Source: Kordiimonadaceae bacterium (GTDB lineage Bacteria > Pseudomonadota > Alphaproteobacteria > Sphingomonadales > Kordiimonadaceae). From it: a stretch of DNA of 23,634 nt. How positions within the stretch are numbered: the stretch's first letter is position 1; every line of letters begins with the position of its first letter. The notes below the pieces were generated by a model, which saw only the letters and a program-made list of their open reading frames with translations, was not told the DNA's origin and ran no database searches. A program made the translations under genes and the position numbers. This document shows positions 1 through 7,241 of this stretch, piece after piece. Where the stretch lies: NCBI GenBank assembly GCA_014238195.1, contig JABABO010000017.1, positions 1-23,634 on the forward strand, in the 5' to 3' direction.

Positions 1-406
1 ATTGTAATAGCCCGCGCCATATCAAAATCCCGGGCGGTGCTGTGTCAAGTCCGCTAATGACCGTTGAGCCAGTTGTTGTAAGACCACTCATCGCTTCAAA
101 GAAAGCATCTGTATAGCTTAGGTCAAGTTCGGAAAACGCGAAGGGAAGGGCCGCAAATGCAGGGAGCGTAACCCAAGACAAATTCGTCAGGATAAAGGCT
201 TGTCGCAAATTCATATCGCTTGCTGTACCACTGTTAGCCAGCAACAACATACCCCCAAAAACCCCAGTAAACATCGCGGCGATTAAAAAAATCTGCCAAT
301 CAATATTTTGCGACATAATATCTGTAGCGACAGGCACCAGCATGGCTGTGGCCATGATAAGCAATAGTGCGCCTAGCGCATATAATATAGGCCGCAGGTC
401 TATCAT
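1..406 (-). CDS. trkH: TrkH/KtrB-type potassium transporter subunit, N-terminal part (3' end outside window)
   Basis: The reverse strand reads from an ATG at 406 to the window edge, giving about 135 residues that begin MIDLRPILYALGALLL. Two hydrophobic segments (about residues 5-28 and 39-58) lead to the stretch EAMSGLTTTGSTVISGLD followed by PPGILIWRGLLQ. This is the first re-entrant pore loop and selectivity-filter region of TrkH/KtrB potassium channel-transporters, normally followed by the WLGGMG helix. The protein would be the membrane pore subunit for potassium uptake and would need a TrkA-type regulator, which is not in view. It lies 23 bases beyond the apaG stop on the same strand and is probably cotranscribed with metZ and apaG. 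The start codon has no clear ribosome-binding site. A 9-base repeat (ATGATAGAC) places a second, out-of-frame ATG just upstream. Confidence 0.85.
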   Translation of the reverse strand, partial: MIDLRPILYALGALLLIMATAMLVPVATDIMSQNIDWQIFLIAAMFTGVFGGMLLLANSGTASDMNLRQAFILTNLSWVTLPAFAALPFAFSELDLSYTDAFFEAMSGLTTTGSTVISGLDTAPPGILIWRGLLQ

Positions 407-429
407 TGTAAGTCTATCATGTGCCAGCC

Positions 430-858
430 CTAGTTTATGCCCGATGAACTGTGGGGGCTATCAAGCGAAAAGGTGGGGACGGCAATATCAAAATATTTGT
501 CATCATCAGGTGTAACCATATTATAGGACCCTGTCATGAACCCTGACGGCGTGCTTAGCGGTGTACCACTGGTATATGTAAAACTTTCACCAGGGGCAAT
601 ACAGGGCTCTTCACCAATCACACCTGCGCCTTTTACTTCTTTAATAAGGCCGCGCCCATCCGTGATAATCCAGTGACGGTTTTTTAATTGAACGGTGCGG
701 GCCCCATCGTTCGAAATTTGTATGCGATAAGCCCAAACATACTGGCTTTCGTTCGGTTTTGATTGGTTCGCGAGATAATAAGACTGCACAGCCACACGCA
801 TGCAGCCTGTTTTTTCTTCAAATGTCATGACACCGTCGATTAGTTCATCGCTTGTCAT
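430..858 (-). CDS. apaG: ApaG domain protein
   Basis: This protein of about 142 residues contains the typical ApaG sequence run: a VAVQSYYLANQS strand, VWAYRIQISNDG, VQLKNRHWIITDG, GVIGEEPCIAPGESFTYTSG and MTGSYNMV. ApaG proteins fold as a fibronectin-type-III-like beta sandwich and bind phosphate-containing ligands. Their cellular role is poorly defined, although the gene was first linked to ApaH and Ap4A metabolism in enterobacteria. The frame extends to a GTG at 882, but the ATG at 858 is preceded by AAGGG with a 7-base spacer, so it is taken as the start. The length is slightly above the usual 125 residues because of a longer C-terminal tail. It follows metZ at a short distance, a pairing common in Alphaproteobacteria. 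Confidence 0.93.
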   Translation of the reverse strand: MTSDELIDGVMTFEEKTGCMRVAVQSYYLANQSKPNESQYVWAYRIQISNDGARTVQLKNRHWIITDGRGLIKEVKGAGVIGEEPCIAPGESFTYTSGTPLSTPSGFMTGSYNMVTPDDDKYFDIAVPTFSLDSPHSSSGIN

Positions 859-908
859 AATAAAGCCCTTTGTTCCATTCACTCAATTACGCTTGCGCTA
901 GGCTAAAA

Positions 909-2117
909 CTATAATCCTGCGACTGCAAGCGCTTGTAAGACATCGGCGATTAAATCTTTTGGGTCCTCTAGGCCCACCGAAAAGCGAATCAGCCCTGGGG
1001 TGATGCCCAGCTCAAGGCGTGCGTCTTCGCTCAGAGCTTTATGTGTTGTGCTCCAGCAATGGGTAGCGATAGAGCGACTATCCCCAAGATTATTCGATAT
1101 ATCAACCAGTTGTAAGGCATTTAAAAAAGCAAAAGCTTGGTCGCGTCCCTTAGGCAACACAAAAGTTACCATGGTCCCACCACGTTTCATTTGTGCTTTT
1201 ACCAAGGCTTTTTGTTTAAAATCTTCAAACCCTGGATAGCGTACATCGTCAATACGCGGTTTTATGGCATGGGCGAGCAATTCAGCATTATCACACATAG
1301 CCCCCACACGGAGTTCCAGTGTTTCTAGGCTTTTAAGCATAATCCATGCATTAAACGGCGACATAATAACACCCGTATGGCGGAAATATGGATACAGATA
1401 TTCTTCGTCAAAATCTTTGTCGCACAAGATAATTCCACCCATAGCACGCCCTTGACCGTCAATATGTTTTGTCGCTGAATAACAGACAATATCTGCCCCG
1501 AAGCTCATGGGTTGTTGCAATGCAGGGCTGGCAAAAGCATTATCAACAATCAAACGGGCCTCATGACTATGGGCGATTTCAGCAAGCGCACGAATATCAA
1601 CAATTTCAAGCGTTGGATTTGCTGGGCTTTCTGCAAATAATATTTTCGTGTTTGGTTGAACGGCGTTTTGCCAATTATCTAAGTTGGTGCCATCAATAAC
1701 TGTTGTTTCAACGCCGTAACGCGGTAACAATTCGTCCATTAACCAGCGATTAGAACCAAACAAAGCCCGCGCCGCTAGTACATGATCCCCTGCTTTTACT
1801 TGGCATAGGATGGACGCAGACATCGCTGCCATACCTGTTGCTGTAGCACGGCCAATGTCAGCACCCTCGAGGATCGCCATGCGTTCTTCAAACATGGATA
1901 CGGTTGGATTTGTTTGACGGCTGTAAGTATGGCCCTGGCGTTCGCCCGCAAATCGGCCTTCGGCTTCTTCAGCGCAGTCATAGGAATAGCCTGATGTCAT
2001 AAACAAAGCTTCTGACATTTCATCAAAATCAGATCGTGTTGTCCCAGCACGCAACATTTGGGTGCGTCGCTCCCACTTATTTGTAATGCTACGGTCAGTG
2101 CCTTTATGATATTTCAT
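909..2117 (-). CDS. metZ: O-succinylhomoserine sulfhydrylase
   Basis: A complete 402-residue PLP-dependent enzyme of the Cys/Met metabolism family (cystathionine gamma-synthase fold). It contains the active-site tyrosine motif TYSRQTNPT (near residue 65), the ATATGMAAM phosphate-binding region, VDNAFASP (Asp near 192) and the PLP lysine in SATKHIDGQGR (Lys217). The GQGR extension after the lysine motif is characteristic of MetZ-type enzymes. The expected reaction is O-succinylhomoserine plus sulfide to homocysteine and succinate, giving methionine by direct sulfhydrylation in the cytoplasm. GGAG lies 7 bases before the ATG. The 160-base leader towards the tRNA gene holds a possible promoter, but no recognisable SAM riboswitch. 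Confidence 0.93.
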   Translation of the reverse strand: MKYHKGTDRSITNKWERRTQMLRAGTTRSDFDEMSEALFMTSGYSYDCAEEAEGRFAGERQGHTYSRQTNPTVSMFEERMAILEGADIGRATATGMAAMSASILCQVKAGDHVLAARALFGSNRWLMDELLPRYGVETTVIDGTNLDNWQNAVQPNTKILFAESPANPTLEIVDIRALAEIAHSHEARLIVDNAFASPALQQPMSFGADIVCYSATKHIDGQGRAMGGIILCDKDFDEEYLYPYFRHTGVIMSPFNAWIMLKSLETLELRVGAMCDNAELLAHAIKPRIDDVRYPGFEDFKQKALVKAQMKRGGTMVTFVLPKGRDQAFAFLNALQLVDISNNLGDSRSIATHCWSTTHKALSEDARLELGITPGLIRFSVGLEDPKDLIADVLQALAVAGL

Positions 2118-2168
2118 CTGATCTCTCCCTCATGGAAACTGCATTAGCCTTTAATAACACATCTTTTG

Positions 2169-2212
2169 AAAATCATAGCCCAATGCGAGTAGGCATAAAC
2201 AGTGCTGTCGTC
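2169..2212 (-). promoter_or_regulatory. possible metZ promoter
   Basis: Reading towards metZ, TTGACG (near 2212) is followed after 17 bases by TACTCG. The -35 hexamer matches the sigma-70 consensus well but the -10 is weak. It lies about 55-95 bases before the metZ ATG. This is inference from sequence resemblance alone. Confidence 0.25.
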
Positions 2213-2283
2213 AAGTTTTTAGAAGGTTTCCCAATATGTTTGCTTGATTTTATTTAACTACTAGTGCAGAAACCATCTAAGCG

Positions 2284-2357
2284 GCGGGCGTAGCTCAATG
2301 GTAGAGCAGTAGCTTCCCAAGCTGATGACGAGGGTTCGATTCCCTTCGCCCGCTCCA
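2284..2357 (+). tRNA. tRNA-Gly, anticodon CCC
   Basis: A complete 74-base cloverleaf. The acceptor arms GCGGGCG and CGCCCGC pair fully. The D arm contains GTAGCTCAATGGTAGAGC. The anticodon loop reads TTCCCAA, giving CCC (glycine GGG codons), and the T arm is AGGGTTCGATTCCCT. The discriminator T and the 3' CCA (2355-2357) are encoded. The body closely resembles alphaproteobacterial tRNA-Gly(TCC), differing mainly in the anticodon stem-loop. An arsC-type gene begins 30 bases downstream with no terminator between, so the two may share a transcript. Confidence 0.97.
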
Positions 2358-2387
2358 AACATCAAACCATTCTTAAGGCTGATATTC

Positions 2388-2732
2388 ATGGCAGTTACCA
2401 TTTGGCATAATCCACGGTGTAGTAAATCTCGGCAGACTTTGGCATTGCTGGAAAATAATGACATAACACCAGACGTGCGCTTATATTTGCAAGACAGCCC
2501 AAATGCCGCTGAGATCAAAAAAGTTCTTGCAGCTCTTGGCCTTAGCCCGCGCGATTTGATGCGCCGCGGCGAAACAGACTATAAAAACCAAGGGCTTGCA
2601 GATGTTAACGATGCTGCTGCATTGATCAAAGCGATGGTAGAAACGCCGAAGCTCATTGAGCGCCCCGTTGTGATCAATGGGGTAAAAGCCATTATTGGTC
2701 GTCCACCCGAAAGCGTGCTTGATATTCTTTGA
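2388..2732 (+). CDS. arsC: ArsC-family arsenate reductase (glutaredoxin type)
   Basis: A 114-residue thioredoxin-fold protein. The N-terminal strand runs into NPRCSKSRQTL, with the catalytic cysteine at position 11 in the ArsC arrangement (a single Cys, then Arg four residues later). It ends with LIERPVVINGVKAIIGRPPESVLDIL, the arginine-containing C-terminal signature of glutaredoxin-dependent arsenate reductases. The family reduces arsenate to arsenite in the cytoplasm using glutathione and glutaredoxin. Many genomes carry housekeeping members of this branch (YfgD-like) outside ars operons, and no arsenite pump or ArsR is seen here, so a role in arsenic resistance is not established. The frame continues upstream into the tRNA, but the ATG at 2388 is preceded by AAGG and is the sensible start. 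Confidence 0.9.
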   Translation: MAVTIWHNPRCSKSRQTLALLENNDITPDVRLYLQDSPNAAEIKKVLAALGLSPRDLMRRGETDYKNQGLADVNDAAALIKAMVETPKLIERPVVINGVKAIIGRPPESVLDIL

Positions 2733-2736
2733 AACG

Positions 2737-2760
2737 AAGGCTTTAGGCCTCTAAAGCCTT
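2737..2760. terminator. bidirectional hairpin between arsC and the MATE gene
   Basis: A perfect 9-base inverted repeat (AAGGCTTTA / TAAAGCCTT) with a 6-base loop lies just after the arsC stop and includes the stop codon of the convergent MATE gene. No strong T run follows on either strand, so termination is likely but not certain. Confidence 0.6.
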
Positions 2761-4086
2761 TAAAAGTCTTGGGTATAGCAAGGCTTGTATCAGCCCGCGC
2801 ACTGCTAAAAAGATTGCTAACGCCGACCATAGGCCCAACAGGCCATAGGCATTTGTAAGTGGCATAATAAGCATTACATAAGAAAGTAGTGCACCGACCA
2901 TACTGATCATCATTTCAAAGCTAGCTGTTGCACCAATCATAATACCATCATACTGATAACTAGCGACAGCTATTAGGGGTATTAGGACTAAAACAGGCAT
3001 ACCAACATCGACAGCCATCCGAACCGATTCGATATCGGTAAGCATAGCAGTAATGCCCTGCCCGAACAGGGCAAAGGCAGCACAGTAAAGACATGCTGTA
3101 CCGATCGCCCAAAGGCTAGCACGTTTGTTCCAAAACTGAAAATCAGCTTTGTTTTTAGCGCCGTAAGCTGCGCCTGCTAGGGCTTCGGTCGCAAAAGCAA
3201 ATCCATCCAGCCCGACAGATATCAACAACAAGAAGGTGGTTAGCACATGACTAGCAGCAAGCGCATCGGACCCCAACGACCCAGCGGTTCGGGTCAGCAG
3301 GGCAAAAGCGAGCATTAAAAAAAGCGTTCGGATGAATATAAAACCATTCACCGACAAAATTCGTTTAAATTTATGAAGCATCCATGTTTTTCTGGCTTTA
3401 AAGCTTAAAAGCAGAGTTTTTAGGCCAAGACCACGAATTAAAAAAGCAAGACCAATAAAGGCTGCTAACCATTCAGCTATCAATGTGCCATACGCGACAC
3501 CCGCGACACCAAGACCTAAGCCAATGACAAATATGACATTTAAAACCCCATTGCTGATATTAAGTGTAAGCTGCAAAACCAGCGAGGCTTTGGCTTGTGC
3601 TGTGCCGATCAGATATCCCGTTAAGCCATAAACAAACATGGTTGCTGGTGCTGACCATATGCGGATCCCGATATAATTTTCGGCAATGGGTATCACTTCG
3701 CTTGGCGGCGCTAAAATGTTTAACGCAAAAGGCATATATAGGGGTGCAAAACTGAATAGCAAAAGCCCAATGATCGCTGCGATGGTTAAGGACCGTACCA
3801 TTAACGGTGCGATACTGTTTGCGCTATTGTTTGATTGTCCATCCGCATGAGCCGCGCCTGCGCGCTGCGCCACCATACCCGTGGTTCCCATGCGCAAAAA
3901 ACCAAAGGCCCAATAAACGAAGGAAAAAATTGTAGCACTCACCCCAATGGCGGCTAAATGCACAGCCCCGTCCAAATGACCCACAGCCCAAGTATCAACA
4001 AGTCCAACAAGCGGCGCACTAGAACCCGCGATCATTGAAGGCCAAGCAATATCCCAGATACGTTTATTCGCGTTACTTGGCTTCAC
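2743..4086 (-). CDS. DinF-like MATE family efflux transporter
   Basis: A 447-residue polytopic membrane protein with about twelve hydrophobic helices in two halves. It has the MATE-type start IAWPSMIAGSSAPLVGLVDTWAVGHL, and the second half opens with a similar helix (ALTRTAGSLGSDALAASHV). Length and motifs fit the DinF branch of MATE proteins in the MOP superfamily, which export organic cations or drugs using a sodium or proton gradient. The substrate cannot be read from the sequence. The start is a GTG whose codons overlap the end of the UDP-glucose dehydrogenase gene by 14 bases, so the two are translationally coupled. Because the MOP superfamily also contains polysaccharide flippases, a role linked to UDP-glucuronate-derived glycans is conceivable, but the sequence is DinF-like rather than Wzx-like. 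Confidence 0.9.
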   Translation of the reverse strand: MKPSNANKRIWDIAWPSMIAGSSAPLVGLVDTWAVGHLDGAVHLAAIGVSATIFSFVYWAFGFLRMGTTGMVAQRAGAAHADGQSNNSANSIAPLMVRSLTIAAIIGLLLFSFAPLYMPFALNILAPPSEVIPIAENYIGIRIWSAPATMFVYGLTGYLIGTAQAKASLVLQLTLNISNGVLNVIFVIGLGLGVAGVAYGTLIAEWLAAFIGLAFLIRGLGLKTLLLSFKARKTWMLHKFKRILSVNGFIFIRTLFLMLAFALLTRTAGSLGSDALAASHVLTTFLLLISVGLDGFAFATEALAGAAYGAKNKADFQFWNKRASLWAIGTACLYCAAFALFGQGITAMLTDIESVRMAVDVGMPVLVLIPLIAVASYQYDGIMIGATASFEMMISMVGALLSYVMLIMPLTNAYGLLGLWSALAIFLAVRGLIQALLYPRLLKALEA

Positions 4087-5398
4087 CTGAAACTACCCCA
4101 TTGCCAATACGTGTGTAAAGGAAGCCTTGGCTTGCTAAGTCTGTACGGGCATAAATATTGCGCAGGTCAATGATATTAGGTGTCGCTAGTAACGATTTCA
4201 CGCGGTCCATATTTAGGGCACGAAATTCGTTCCATTCGGTTAAAATGACCAAAGCGTCTGCACCGTCCATACATATATAAGCGTTATCACAATAATTGAT
4301 TTCAGGCATCAGTTCTTTGGCTTCAGGCATGCCCTTGGGGTCAAATGCACTAACAATGGCACCAGCAGATTGCAGGGCAGGGATGATAGCAAGCGAAGGG
4401 CTTTCGCGCATATCATCGGTGTTGGGTTTAAATGTTAAGCCAAGAACAGCAATTTTTTTGCCTGTGACATCATTGCCGCAGGCTTTGATAATTTTGCTAG
4501 CCATGTCTGCTTTACGTTTCTCATTCAAAGCATTTACCGCATTTACAATCGACATATCGACATCATATTCATGGGCACTGTGTATAAGGGCGCGAGTGTC
4601 TTTTGGGAAACAACTTCCCCCATAACCAGGCCCAGCGTGCAAAAACTTTTTCCCGATACGCCCATCAAACCCCATTCCGCGGGCGACATCCTGCACATCC
4701 GCACCAACCTGTTCACATAAATCAGCCACTTCATTGATAAAGCTGATTTTTGTGGCAAGAAAAGCGTTCGAAGCATATTTGATCACTTCTGCAGTTTCGC
4801 GGGCTGTTATCAAAATAGGGGTTTCATTTAAAAATAAAGGTCGGTACAGCTCTTTTAGGACGTGTTCGGCGCGGGCGCTATCAGCACCAACCACGACGCG
4901 GTCAGGACGCATAAAATCCTCAATCGCTGCGCCTTCCCGTAAAAATTCTGGGTTGGAAGCCACATCAAACAAACTGTTGTCAATTTTAGCCCCAACACGG
5001 CGGCGGATTTCAGCCCCCGTTCCCACAGGTACCGTTGATTTTGTGACAATGACTGTATAACGATCAATATACAGTGCGCATTCTTCGGCAGCGGCATAAA
5101 CATATTGCAAGTCTGCATGGCCGTCGCCGCGTCTGCTTGGTGTGCCCACGGCAATAAAAACAGCGTCTGCCCCATCCATTGCTGCTTTTAAGTCAGTTGT
5201 GAACTGAAGGTTTTTATTTTCCACACCCCGCGCCACGAGTGCATCAAGCCCAGGTTCATAAATCGGCATAATACCTTTGAGCAAGGCATCTATTTTTGTG
5301 GTGTCTTTATCGACACATGTCACATCGTGGCCAAATTCAGCAAAACATGTGCCCGAGACAAGACCCACATAACCCGTTCCAATGACTGCAATTTTCAT
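4073..5398 (-). CDS. ugd: UDP-glucose 6-dehydrogenase
   Basis: A complete 441-residue enzyme oxidising UDP-glucose to UDP-glucuronate with two NAD molecules, supplying precursors for capsule, exopolysaccharide or lipid decoration. The N-terminal Rossmann motif is MKIAVIGTGYVGLVSG. Other family landmarks are VGTPSRRGDGHADLQYV, TKSTVPVGTG, SNPEFLREGAAIEDFMRPDRVVVG, the central helix with IKYASNAFLATKISFINE, and the catalytic cysteine in GPGYGGSCFPKDT (Cys263). AAGGA precedes the ATG by 6 bases. The MATE gene overlaps its 3' end. Divergent to it is an ECF sigma factor gene, with about 165 bases of shared upstream sequence. Confidence 0.96.
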   Translation of the reverse strand: MKIAVIGTGYVGLVSGTCFAEFGHDVTCVDKDTTKIDALLKGIMPIYEPGLDALVARGVENKNLQFTTDLKAAMDGADAVFIAVGTPSRRGDGHADLQYVYAAAEECALYIDRYTVIVTKSTVPVGTGAEIRRRVGAKIDNSLFDVASNPEFLREGAAIEDFMRPDRVVVGADSARAEHVLKELYRPLFLNETPILITARETAEVIKYASNAFLATKISFINEVADLCEQVGADVQDVARGMGFDGRIGKKFLHAGPGYGGSCFPKDTRALIHSAHEYDVDMSIVNAVNALNEKRKADMASKIIKACGNDVTGKKIAVLGLTFKPNTDDMRESPSLAIIPALQSAGAIVSAFDPKGMPEAKELMPEINYCDNAYICMDGADALVILTEWNEFRALNMDRVKSLLATPNIIDLRNIYARTDLASQGFLYTRIGNGVVSGEAK

Positions 5399-5563
5399 GA
5401 ATATTCCTTAAAAAATATTGTTTCTTACAGTAAAGACTGCACTTATTAGTATTTCTTATGATAAAATCTAGGCTGTATGTAAAGAAAAACGAAGGATGGT
5501 GTTGCTCTTTTGCGTAACAGGATAAAGCAAGCATGCTGCAAAACAAAGACATAAGGCGCTGAT

Positions 5564-6112
5564 GTGCAGGAAAATGAGGCGGATGAAGCGTTGATGCACC
5601 GTGTACAATCTGGCAATCAAGGGGCGTATCGTGTTTTGGTGCAGCGCCATGCTGCGCGGTATCATAGCCTGATTTATCGCTATACACAGAATAGTGCCTT
5701 AACCGATGATGTTTTGCAGGAAGCCTTTGTAAAACTGTGGACAAAACCGCATTTGTTTGATGGGTCAAAAGCAAAATTTACAACATGGTTTCACCGGGTC
5801 TGTGTCAATGGTGCTTTAGATGAGGGTCGTCGCAAACGCTTTGAAGCCATACCTGAAGATTTTGACGTTGCCAGTCATGACATAGCGGCTGACGAGCAGA
5901 TAATACAGGACCAAACAGCGCAGCACGTTCGTACTTTGGTTAAAAAATTACCGCCGCGTCAACGCATGGCCGTAACGCTAAGTTATCTGGAAGACATGAG
6001 CAATAAAGCAGGGGCTGCTGCGATGGACATAAAATTAAAAGCTTTTGAATCGTTATTAGCGCGGGCGCGCAAATCCTTGCAATCCAAGTTAAATCAAGAC
6101 CTTAATAGGTGA
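5564..6112 (+). CDS. ECF (group IV) RNA polymerase sigma factor
   Basis: A 182-residue protein with the two-domain ECF layout. Sigma region 2 (about residues 15-93) contains DDVLQEAFVKLW and FTTWFHRVCVNGALDEGRRKR. After a short linker, region 4 (about 128-178) contains LPPRQRMAVTLSYLEDMSNKAGAAAMDI and ends with the helix ESLLARARKSLQ. No N- or C-terminal extension is present. The start is GTG at 5564 after AAGG; an overlapping ATG two bases earlier is out of frame. The gene is followed at 4 bases by a one-helix membrane protein and then by a periplasmic metal-sensor-like protein. This context indicates an alternative sigma factor held inactive at the membrane and released by a periplasmic signal, as in CnrH. 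Its target promoters are unknown. Confidence 0.92.
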   Translation: MQENEADEALMHRVQSGNQGAYRVLVQRHAARYHSLIYRYTQNSALTDDVLQEAFVKLWTKPHLFDGSKAKFTTWFHRVCVNGALDEGRRKRFEAIPEDFDVASHDIAADEQIIQDQTAQHVRTLVKKLPPRQRMAVTLSYLEDMSNKAGAAAMDIKLKAFESLLARARKSLQSKLNQDLNR

Positions 6113-6116
6113 CAGC

Positions 6117-6557
6117 ATGACAAAAAAATTTGAAACAAATACATCCCAGCAGGTCGGTAGCATTGGGCTGAAAACCCATTTAAGGCGGGCTTTTAAGGGT
6201 CATCGCGAGGTTTCTGAGGATATGGTCACGCAGCTCCTGAATATCCCAGCGAACCATACACAGCAAGGTGCCCTAGGTAGAAGGTTTTTGTTTAGGGTTT
6301 CCGATTATCTATCGAAGGTGTTGCAGATCACTTTAAGGCCGTCACATGTCTTGACACACGGGTTCGCTGTGGTGCTTGCGCTATGTATAGGCTTGGCAGC
6401 AGGTGGGCTATATGGCAGCAGCTTTTTCGATGCTACCGCTGAAACCGACGCATATTTTTATGATGATGATCAGGCATATTTTTCGGCAGTGGATGAAGAG
6501 ATGTTGATGAATCAATTTGGTTTAATCGATGCAGGAGCAAACAATGACCGGTTCTAA
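6117..6557 (+). CDS. single-pass membrane protein, probable anti-sigma factor
   Basis: A 146-residue protein I do not recognise by sequence. An N-terminal basic, hydrophilic part of about 80 residues would be cytoplasmic. One strong hydrophobic helix (FAVVLALCIGLAAGGLYG, about residues 84-102) follows, then a short acidic tail rich in Asp and Tyr (DAYFYDDDQAYF). The gene sits between an ECF sigma gene (4-base gap) and a periplasmic sensor-like gene (14-base overlap), exactly where a CnrY-like anti-sigma factor would be expected. Its size and topology also fit: a short cytoplasmic sigma-binding segment, one helix and a small periplasmic part. No zinc-binding HxxxCxxC anti-sigma motif is present. 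The functional call is inferred from context and topology. Confidence 0.65.
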   Translation: MTKKFETNTSQQVGSIGLKTHLRRAFKGHREVSEDMVTQLLNIPANHTQQGALGRRFLFRVSDYLSKVLQITLRPSHVLTHGFAVVLALCIGLAAGGLYGSSFFDATAETDAYFYDDDQAYFSAVDEEMLMNQFGLIDAGANNDRF

Positions 6558-7062
6558 AAAAATAAGTATTCTCCTAGCGGTATCCGTCGTGATCAATATT
6601 TTTGTTTTGGGCGCGGCAGCAGGTCATTTTTGGGTTGGACCCCTTGCGGGCAAATATCACAGTAAACTGTCCTCAATGCGGCAAGACCATTTTGGGCCTA
6701 TTAATATGAGATCCATCGCGCGTCATGCGGATATGAGAACCAAGCAACGTTTGCGACAAAATTTTCAAAATAACAAAACAGCCAGAAAAGCAATATTTGA
6801 TCGCCTGCGGGAAAATGAAAACGCGATTAAAACTGCTGTCACTATGGTGGTTTTTGATGCAAAAGCTGTGACGACGTTGCTTGAAGAACACGACACTATT
6901 ATCAGCGAATTACACTTGCATCAGCGCGCATTGATGGTGCAGCTTTTGTCGTCCTATGATCATGAAACACGGCAAAAAATTGCTAAAAGTTTTTTTAAGC
7001 GGCACGCCCGTAAAGGCCATCCCCGCCAAAATGAAAAACACGAAATGAAAAACACGGAATGA
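6544..7062 (+). CDS. periplasmic heavy-metal-sensor-like protein (CnrX/CpxP-like)
   Basis: A 172-residue protein with one N-terminal membrane anchor (KKISILLAVSVVINIFVLGAAAGHF) and a helical periplasmic part rich in Arg, His, Met and Lys. The SVVINIFVLGAAAGHFW anchor followed by long charged helices (RTKQRLRQNFQNN, LLEEHDTIISELHLHQRALMVQLL) resembles the 'metal_resist' periplasmic sensor family to which CnrX and CpxP-like proteins belong. Histidines and methionines at HADM and HLHQRALM could bind metal, but the exact ligands cannot be assigned. The start is ATG 6544, with AGGAG upstream inside the end of the preceding gene, so translation is coupled. The C-terminus is encoded by a 14-base tandem repeat, giving the repeated EKHEMKN-like tail. 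Confidence 0.7.
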   Translation: MTGSKKISILLAVSVVINIFVLGAAAGHFWVGPLAGKYHSKLSSMRQDHFGPINMRSIARHADMRTKQRLRQNFQNNKTARKAIFDRLRENENAIKTAVTMVVFDAKAVTTLLEEHDTIISELHLHQRALMVQLLSSYDHETRQKIAKSFFKRHARKGHPRQNEKHEMKNTE

Positions 7063-7065
7063 AAA
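7029..7065 (+). repeat. 14-base tandem repeat at the 3' end of the sensor gene
   Basis: AAATGAAAAACACG occurs twice in tandem (7029-7042, 7043-7056) with a partial third copy (GAATGAAAA). The stop codon lies in the partial copy. An octameric G run follows at 7070-7077. The repeat length is not a multiple of three. Confidence 0.9.
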
Positions 7066-7091
7066 GTAAGGGGGGGGCTTAAGTCACATGA

Positions 7092-7208
7092 TATAGCGAG
7101 ACCAATGAATAATGATTTCATTATTCGCTATGTCTCTTGGGATAAGTCGAACCGACACAAAGACTTATAGCCAAATGAGGTGATCAATATTCACCGCAAT
7201 TGGCTATA
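7092..7208 (+). repeat. palindromic intergenic element, copy A
   Basis: A 117-bp block shared with 17223-17395 (opposite orientation). It opens with TATAGCGAGACCAATG and contains a near-palindrome AATAATGATTTCATTATT (7108-7125, 8-bp arms). It continues with CTCTTGGGATAAGTCGAACC and closes with a hairpin of arms TATAGCCAAAT and AATTGGCTATA (7166-7176 and 7198-7208), in which a second 5-bp stem GGTGA/TCACC sits. Both ends of the element carry TATAGC in inverted orientation. It lies 29 bases after the sensor gene stop and contains no ORF of note. It resembles a MITE or ERIC/REP-type repeat; the family is unknown to me. Confidence 0.85.
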
Positions 7209-7241
7209 GAGCCATGAGTGATAATAAAGGGGACTAAAAGC

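Noticed and set aside
2118..2280. SAM-II type riboswitch in the metZ leader
   Set aside because: Such riboswitches are common upstream of alphaproteobacterial met genes, so I looked for the CUGAUUUAACC and GCUAAA blocks with their pseudoknot pairing. They are not present in recognisable form.
5562..5564. ATG at 5562 as the sigma factor start
   Set aside because: It is out of frame with the sigma factor; the overlapping GTG at 5564 is in frame and correctly spaced from AAGG.
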